From Cudoniella acicularis (lineage: Eukaryota; Ascomycota; Leotiomycetes; Helotiales; Helotiaceae), in assembly GCA_013054445.1 (NCBI GenBank), contig JAAMPI010001446.1, positions 1 to 14,388 of the forward strand: 14,388 nucleotides of DNA, read 5' to 3'. Below are positions 9,478 through 14,388 of the stretch, piece by piece. The position numbers and the translations under genes were made by a program. The notes below the pieces were generated by a model. It made no database searches. It saw only the letters and a list, made by a program, of their open reading frames with translations, and was not told the DNA's origin. Numbering within the stretch: position 1 is the stretch's first letter; each line of letters begins with the position of its first letter.

Positions 9478-11276
9478 ATGCTATCCCCAAAACTCCTCAT
9501 CAGCACCCCTCGACAGCTCCTCCGACAAGCTTCGCCCCACTATCTGCAGAGCAGACAGCTATTATCAACTACGTCACGCATCATGGCTCAAGAATATAAG
9601 CTCAAGGGGCTCACTAGCCTTAACCTGAATCTTGGTGAGAAGAGAGAGATTGAGGTAGAAGGCATTGAAGGAGGAAAGGTGCTCCTTTGTAATGTGGGAG
9701 GAAAGACCACTGCCATTGGCAGCAAGTGTACCCATTACGGTGCTCCACTAATAAAGGGTGTCTTGACCGGTGACGGACGAATTACTTGCCCATGGCATGG
9801 AGGTAAGAAATTGTCACATTGAAACCTGCGCATCAAGACTTATATTGTGTAGCTTGCTTCAATGCCTCAAACGGAGATATCGAGAACGCGCCTGCTATCG
9901 ATGCCCTCCCATCCTTCGAATTGTCCGAAAAGAATGGCTCTGTTTACGTTACTGGTGAACAACAAAGCATTAAAGGAAGCCGCAGAAAGCCTAACATCAA
10001 GATTTCTGGAGTTGCAGGCCCAGAGAAGGTCGTTATTGTTGGAGGTGGAAGCGGCGCTTTAGGAACATTGGAAGCACTTCGCGAAAATGGTTTCAAGGGC
10101 TCAATTACGTTGATCGGAAATGAAGGATACCTACCAATTGACCGAACAAAGCTTTCAAAAGCTCTCATTGATGACCCAGCAAAGATCGCTCTCCGAGATG
10201 AGGCTTGGTTCAAAAACGGTTCGGTCACCGTGGTCAATGATGAGGTCACTGATGTTGACTTCTCTGGAAAGAATGTTTCAACAAAAGGAGGCAGCTCATT
10301 CCCGTACACCAAATTGGTCTTGGCTACCGGCGGCACACCCAAGAGTCTCCCATTGCCCGGCTTCAAAGAACTTGAGAACATCTTCCTTCTCCGAACCATT
10401 CCCCACGTCAAGGCTATCCTCGGTGCTATTGGTGACAAGAACAAGAAGATCGTGATTATTGGTAGTTCTTTTATTGGTATGGAAGTCGCAAATGCGGTTG
10501 GAAAAGACAACGAGGTGACAGTCGTTGGTATGGAGAAGGCACCACTAGAACGAGTCATGGGCGAGGAGGTCGGCAAAATTTTCCAAAAATCGCTTGAGAA
10601 GAATGGTGTCAAGTTCCGTCTAGAAGCTGGTGTTGAGAAAGCTGTTCCCTCAAAATCAGATTCTTCGAAAGTTGGTGGCATACAACTTAAAGATGGCACT
10701 GTTCTTGAAGCGGATTTGGTTATTCTTGGTACTGGTGTAGGGCCAGCAACTACATTTTTGAAAGAAAACAAGGCAGTTGAGTTGCAGAAAGACGGGTCGC
10801 TGAAGACAGATGAGAATTTCGCTGTCACCGGCTTGAAAGATGTTTACGCCATCGGTGACATCGCAACATACCCTTACCACGGCCCTGGTGGCGATGGAGC
10901 CTTAACACGCATTGAGCACTGGAACGTCGCACAAAACGCTGGCCGCGCAGCAGCAACACACATAATTGACCCATCCGCATCTCCAAAAGCCTTTATTCCT
11001 ATCTTCTGGTCTGCGCTTGGCAGCCAACTGCGATACTGCGGCAATACACCAAATGGCTGGGATGACTTGGTCTTGAAGGGTCAACCAGAGGAAGGTAAAT
11101 TCGTGGCATACTACACGAAGGGTGAGACAGTTGTGGCGGTTGGAACGATGCAGATTGATCCGGTGATGGTGCAGGCATCTGAATTGATGAGGAGAGGGAA
11201 GATGCCTTCGAAGAGCGAGTTGCAGAAGGGAGTGGATATCTTAACCATAAGCGTGCCTGCTGAACTGAAAATTTAA
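9478..11276 (+). CDS. Rieske/AIF-type flavoprotein oxidoreductase (AIFM3-like), two exons
   Basis: The gene encodes a pyridine nucleotide-disulphide oxidoreductase with an N-terminal Rieske [2Fe-2S] domain, the layout of AIFM3/AIF-like proteins. Exons 9478-9802 and 9853-11276, separated by a 50-nt GT-AG intron, give 582 residues. The intron splits the Rieske motif CPWHG|ACF. Cluster ligands are C84 and H86 (CTHYG) and C104 and H107 (CPWHG). FAD binding is at VIVGGGSGALG (169-179), NAD(P)H binding at VIIGSSFIGME (309-319), the ATGG motif at 266-269, and the second FAD motif YAIGDIA at 440-446. A C-terminal AIF-like domain follows. Residues 1-35 are rich in Arg, Ser and Leu with no acidic residue (MLSPKLLISTPRQLLRQ...), a likely mitochondrial presequence. 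A second in-frame ATG (M36, at 9583) has a much better context, so a shorter cytosolic form is possible. The probable role is NAD(P)H-driven electron transfer in redox or apoptosis-like processes; the substrate is unknown. Confidence 0.93.
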
Positions 11277-12013
11277 AAGGGTGTAGCAATCTATGAATTG
11301 GAATTATGAAATGGAAATGACTACAAAATGTTTTGTAAGAATGAGAGTTGGCAACATTTGGTCACAGCTCCGAATAATTTGAAGGTTTTTACTACTCTTT
11401 CATGAATGCTTGAAAAGTTTCCAACTTTCTCCTACCTTCGATCGAAGTAAAATAAGGACAAAGTTCGGACTTGGAATGAACACACAAATCAAAAACCCAA
11501 GGTCTCACTATCAAATGCGGAAGGCAGAACTACAGGACACGGAAGTGGTTCATGCATTGACCCCAGGAGCAACTGAGCCCACAATCCAACATTGTGTTTG
11601 TAGTGATACCAGCGATAGGAGGCGTGTTGATGTGGCAAAAGATAGCAAGGAAAGAGGATCACCGTGAAATGCGGTTTGAGCACAATCAGTTGTTGACAGT
11701 ACATTCACCCGCGGCGCTTTATCCTTTCCAATTGTTGTGGACTTATAGAAGGAAGGAAGAGAGGAAGAAGAATGGGTAGCAAAGTCAAAAAGTGAAGTGG
11801 TGCACTTACCTGGCTAGGCAAGGTAAAATCTTGCAATCCACAACTTCTACAAATTTGCATTTCGTGTTGCGGTTTTGGTTGATCTACCGTGGAGGCGAAG
11901 TAGTTAACAAAGCATTGCGGTATTTATCTGTTTGGAGTCTAGAAGGAGGAGGGGTTGGGAAAAGATACTGAAGAGTCACTTCAACCTCGTCCCCCACCCT
12001 TCTATAAAATACC
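11277..12013. other. Intergenic region downstream of the AIF-like gene
   Basis: This is the 3' flank of the AIF-like gene followed by sequence with no recognisable gene. ORFs of 61-85 codons on both strands overlap each other and lack domain features. An imperfect palindrome lies at 11806-11826: TTACCT (11806-11811), a 9-nt spacer, and its exact reverse complement AGGTAA (11821-11826). TATAAAA at 12002-12007 sits just before the repeat array but has no gene behind it. Confidence 0.5.
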
Positions 12014-12830
12014 GCCTCGGCTCCCGTTATCAACTCCAGTTGACTTCAGATGAAATTCAAGGGATTTGTTGCACGTCGAACGTGGTCGTATATGCTAGCG
12101 TCCTTGTTAGCGTCTCGAAACCACTTCGCTTATGTTCAATAACGGCCCGCGTCACCTCATCCCCTATTACTTCCAGGGTCCTCTGCTCCCTCGGCTTTCT
12201 GAAATCAATCTACCTTTCAGATGAAATTCAAAGGCTTTTGTTGTATATCGCATATACTTATATATACTAGCGTCCTCACCAGCTCGCTTATAGGCCAACT
12301 GCGATCCGCCTCCGCTCGTCGCCCGCCCTCCTATTAACCTCACTACTGCTACCTTCGCTTCTTGATGCATATCTACTCTTCAGATGAAAACCAAAAATTT
12401 TGCTGCATGTCGCATATAGCTATATATGCTAGCGTTATTACTAGCTTCTCGAAACCATCTCGCTTATAGTCTATCCGCGTCTCCTCGCCCCCCACCCCTT
12501 TACCCTTTACTGTATTGCAGCTCCTTCCTCGGCTTCCTAATATCCATTCACCTTTCAGATGATATTCAAAGTTTTTGTTGCACTTCGCAAATCTTGCATA
12601 TGTTAGCCTCGTTGCTCGCGCCTTCGCTCGGGAACACTCAACTGTTATACCTACCCCTAACAGCTTGCTTAGCTATCATCGCGCCTGACCACTGCTCTAG
12701 GTTTTGATAATAACTTTATAGACTCGATTTAAAAATTTTAATGCACGAGGATGCTAGCGTCCTCGCTAGCGCTTTAATTGCCAACACACCCTCGCTTCGC
12801 ATTCGCTTCCGCAAGCCAGTATATAGCGGC
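12014..12830. repeat. Degenerate tandem array, five units of about 170 bp
   Basis: Units begin with CCTCGGCT-like sequence at 12015, 12189, 12352 and 12527; a fifth, more diverged unit begins near 12690. The internal landmark CAGATGAAATTCAA recurs at 12047 and 12218, and in altered form at 12381 and 12556, giving periods of 171, 163 and 175 bp. Within each unit the order is CCTCGGCTT, TTTCAGATGAAATTCAA, TTTTGTTGCAC-TCGCATAT, TATATGCTAGCGTCCT, then an imperfect copy of CGCTAGC. Units 1 and 3 continue with TCTCGAAACCA-CTCGCTTAT. The ORFs in the array (such as 11932-12270 and 12426-12707) only reflect the repeats. No terminal inverted repeat, target-site duplication or coding domain was seen. 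Confidence 0.8.
12753..12770. repeat. Perfect hairpin in the last array unit
   Basis: GCTAGCG (12753-12759), loop TCCT, CGCTAGC (12764-12770) form a perfect 7-bp stem. The other units carry damaged versions of the same hairpin: right arm TGTTAGC in unit 1, left arm ACTAGCG in unit 2, right arm TACTAGC in unit 3 and left arm GTTAGCC in unit 4. This unit therefore seems to keep the ancestral form. Confidence 0.7.
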
Positions 12831-13122
12831 ATCAATGCACGACTTCTTCTGCATTATCAAATATCTCAAAAGCAGAAAACCGAGGTTTCACTTAAAAAAC
12901 TCACAACATGACTGACTCCACACAACTTCGCAAGCCTCGGCAGAAACCATGGAACTGCGCAGTCAAAACTGAGAAACTATAAAAGGAAGCCAGGAAATAG
13001 GAGAAAGAGTTTTGCTGAAGAGAGGCAGTGAATCGGAGAAGAGAAGCCACAAAGGAGAAGCTCGACATTGGAGACTGTTTTCCCTCCCGCGGAGGATTTC
13101 CTCAGGGAAGTTTCCACTGGCT
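12831..13122. other. Intergenic region
   Basis: No supported gene is present. A 24-codon ORF (12908-12982, MTDSTQLRKPRQKPW...) runs into a TATAAAA-like stretch (12978-12984). Without homology or a following exon it cannot be called. No repeat unit of the neighbouring array extends into this stretch. Confidence 0.45.
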
Positions 13123-13441
13123 TCACCCGGAGACCATAACGAAAGTGAGGCATTCCTTTTGATTCCCGGGTTCTTTCGAGGGCGCTAGAAGAGCGGTAAG
13201 GAAAGATTTGACAGCAACAACCACATACTTAACAGCAAGCAGCATTCCGCCAAACTTAATCCAAACTCTCAAACTCTCTCCACTATTTTGCAATCTGCTA
13301 TTCCGTTTCCAACCACTATCAGTGAGGTTATCAACAATCCCTGTCGTTACTGGAAAACTGGGTACTGGGCATGAAAGAAGCACGAAAGAAGTGCCACCGG
13401 CGTAGAAAGCTCGACATACTGGCATGCAAAGGAATTTGTTT
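13123..13441 (-). CDS. Doubtful small hypothetical protein
   Basis: A minus-strand ORF runs from ATG at 13425 to TGA at 13123-13125 and gives 100 residues. One hydrophobic segment, GGMLLAVKYVVVAVKSFLTA, could span a membrane. Just upstream, CTAAT followed by TTTTCAG (ending at 13442) looks like an intron end. Joining a tiny exon at 13577-13561 (MTVWC plus two bases, then a GTAGGT donor) would keep the frame and give about 111 residues. No known family is recognised, and the ATG contexts are not strong. It may be an orphan gene or chance; I lean towards chance. Confidence 0.22.
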
Positions 13442-13877
13442 CTGAAAATTGAAACCCACATTAGTTGCTTGGCTATTTATAATTTCTTGTGGTAGCGAGG
13501 TATGAGTGAGTTGAACTTATTGAAGTCTGTGGGGTTAACAACTAGAAAAGGCTGACCTACATACACCATACTGTCATCGGGGTTGGTAAGTGACAATCGT
13601 AGTGATTCAGACTGCTTGTTGTGCTTCTTTATAGACTCTATTCTGTTCTATCTAGAGTTCACATAAAAATAGGGTATCTTATCACAAGTTCACAAGTTCA
13701 CAACTCTGAACTCTCGCCATAAGTCGTTCTCTAACCCCTTTTCTAACTGCTTTCCCCATTCCCTTCCCAATCTTTCTAAGACCCCTTTCCCTTTTCAACC
13801 TCTTTCCCCTTCTCTCCCTACTTCCGCAACCTCTCTAGAGCTCTTTAAATCTCTCTAACCCCCAACTCTCTATCCAT
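13442..13877. other. Intergenic, pyrimidine-rich near the right gene
   Basis: About 13690-13870 is a strongly C/T-rich tract on the + strand (repeated CTCTAACCCC, CCCTTTCC and similar). On the minus strand this is a purine-rich 3' flank of the right-edge gene. A short tandem CACAAGTT lies near 13684-13700. No gene is supported. Confidence 0.5.
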
Positions 13878-14388
13878 TTAAACATCATCAACCATCCCCT
13901 TCTCCTTCTTCTTTTCGTCCTCCTTCTCTTTCTTCGCAGCAGCTTTCCGATCATCGCGCACTTTCCTCTCGCGTCGCCACGTGGGCCCGAAGCGGATTAC
14001 GAGTAGCAACATGGGGCTTAGGATGATGAAGAGTATGCCTACTAGGGTGTATGCCCACTATTTTGAGTTAGTTGACAAGATTTTTGTGGGGGCAGAGGAG
14101 TTGGGGGAGTTTGAAGAAAGATGAGAGGGAGTGAGGGAAGAAGGTGGTAGAGGGTAAGGGGGTTAAGGGGGATGATAGTTTTGGTTGGAGGAATGAGCTT
14201 GTAGAACGAAGAGGTGTAACCTCCTTTTTGAAGACTCAACTCGAGTACGGAAGTCTAGGCCTCAAACTCTCACTCGAGAGCGATCAGCCAACCTCCATCA
14301 CACAAACGACATCAAGCCAACCACACCAAAAACAAACAACAACAACAATAATAACAAGAAGAAAAGAAGACTCACCCCCGTCCCCAAC
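13878..14388 (-). CDS. C-terminal exons of a single-helix membrane protein (5' end outside window)
   Basis: The last exon at 14057-13878 encodes 59 residues and a TAA stop (13880-13878). It is a hydrophobic helix, WAYTLVGILFIILSPMLLLV, followed by IRFGPTWRRER and a long charged tail rich in Lys, Glu and Asp that ends GMVDDV. It starts after an acceptor AAAATAG with ACTAACTC as a good branch site. The minus strand at the window edge reads GACGGGG|GTGAGT, a strong donor (exon end 14376). So a 318-nt intron (14375-14058) probably separates this exon from one that continues beyond the window, although an unseen small exon inside is possible. The basic residues right after the helix suggest that the tail faces the cytosol. 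I do not recognise the family. The 65-codon ORF at 14042-14239 lies mostly in the intron and is not coding. Confidence 0.68.

Noticed and set aside
9944..10828. 294-codon ORF on the minus strand
   Set aside because: It is antisense to the AIF-like coding exon. Its openness follows from the codon use of the real gene, and it shows no domain of its own.
12014..12830. CRISPR-like or coding interpretation of the repeat array
   Set aside because: The units are long, diverged along their whole length and not separated by unique spacers, and the genome is eukaryotic. The ORFs inside are not shared between units.
14042..14239. 65-codon minus-strand ORF at the right end
   Set aside because: It lies mostly within the intron between the strong donor at 14375 and the acceptor at 14058, and it runs over the splice acceptor and branch site.

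Overview
The window looks like nuclear DNA of a filamentous ascomycete (Pezizomycotina; a Leotiomycetes-type fungus is my guess only). The support is short introns (about 50-195 nt) with GT/AG ends and a perfect TACTAAC branch site, wide non-coding gaps, genes on both strands, fungal-type proteins, and no bacterial operon structure. GC content is moderate. I see no tRNA, rRNA, CRISPR array or intact transposon.

Layout. (1) 2-283, +: C-terminal end of an unrecognised protein. (2) 1159-3941, -: complete six-exon gene for an intracellular GH3 beta-glucosidase with an inserted PA14 domain (832 aa). Its third intron makes sense only with a GC donor. (3) 3942-5702: long intergenic region holding the glucosidase promoter and a small GGACTCC repeat cluster. 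(4) 5703-6995, +: two-exon gene for an Erg26-like 3-beta-hydroxysteroid dehydrogenase/decarboxylase (365 aa) ending in a KKXX ER-retrieval motif. (5) 7509-about 8962, -: decayed copy of a fungal multi-pass membrane protein with at least one frameshift and several in-frame stops. (6) 9478-11276, +: two-exon gene for a Rieske-AIF type flavoprotein (AIFM3-like, 582 aa) with two candidate start codons, the first giving a mitochondrial presequence. (7) About 12014-12830: five diverged tandem copies of a roughly 170-bp unit, each centred on an imperfect GCTAGCG...CGCTAGC hairpin. (8) 13123-13441, -: doubtful small ORF. (9) 13878 to the right edge, -: last exon, and the edge of the previous exon, of a protein with one membrane helix and a highly charged tail.

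The genes do not form an obvious cluster or pathway. Glucoside hydrolysis, sterol C4-demethylation-type chemistry and an AIF/Rieske flavoprotein are unrelated housekeeping or accessory functions, each with its own promoter. I did not find a convincing new biological system. The observations most worth checking are the GC-AG intron at the catalytic motif of the glucosidase, the possible dual targeting of the AIF protein, the repeat array, and the membrane-protein pseudogene.
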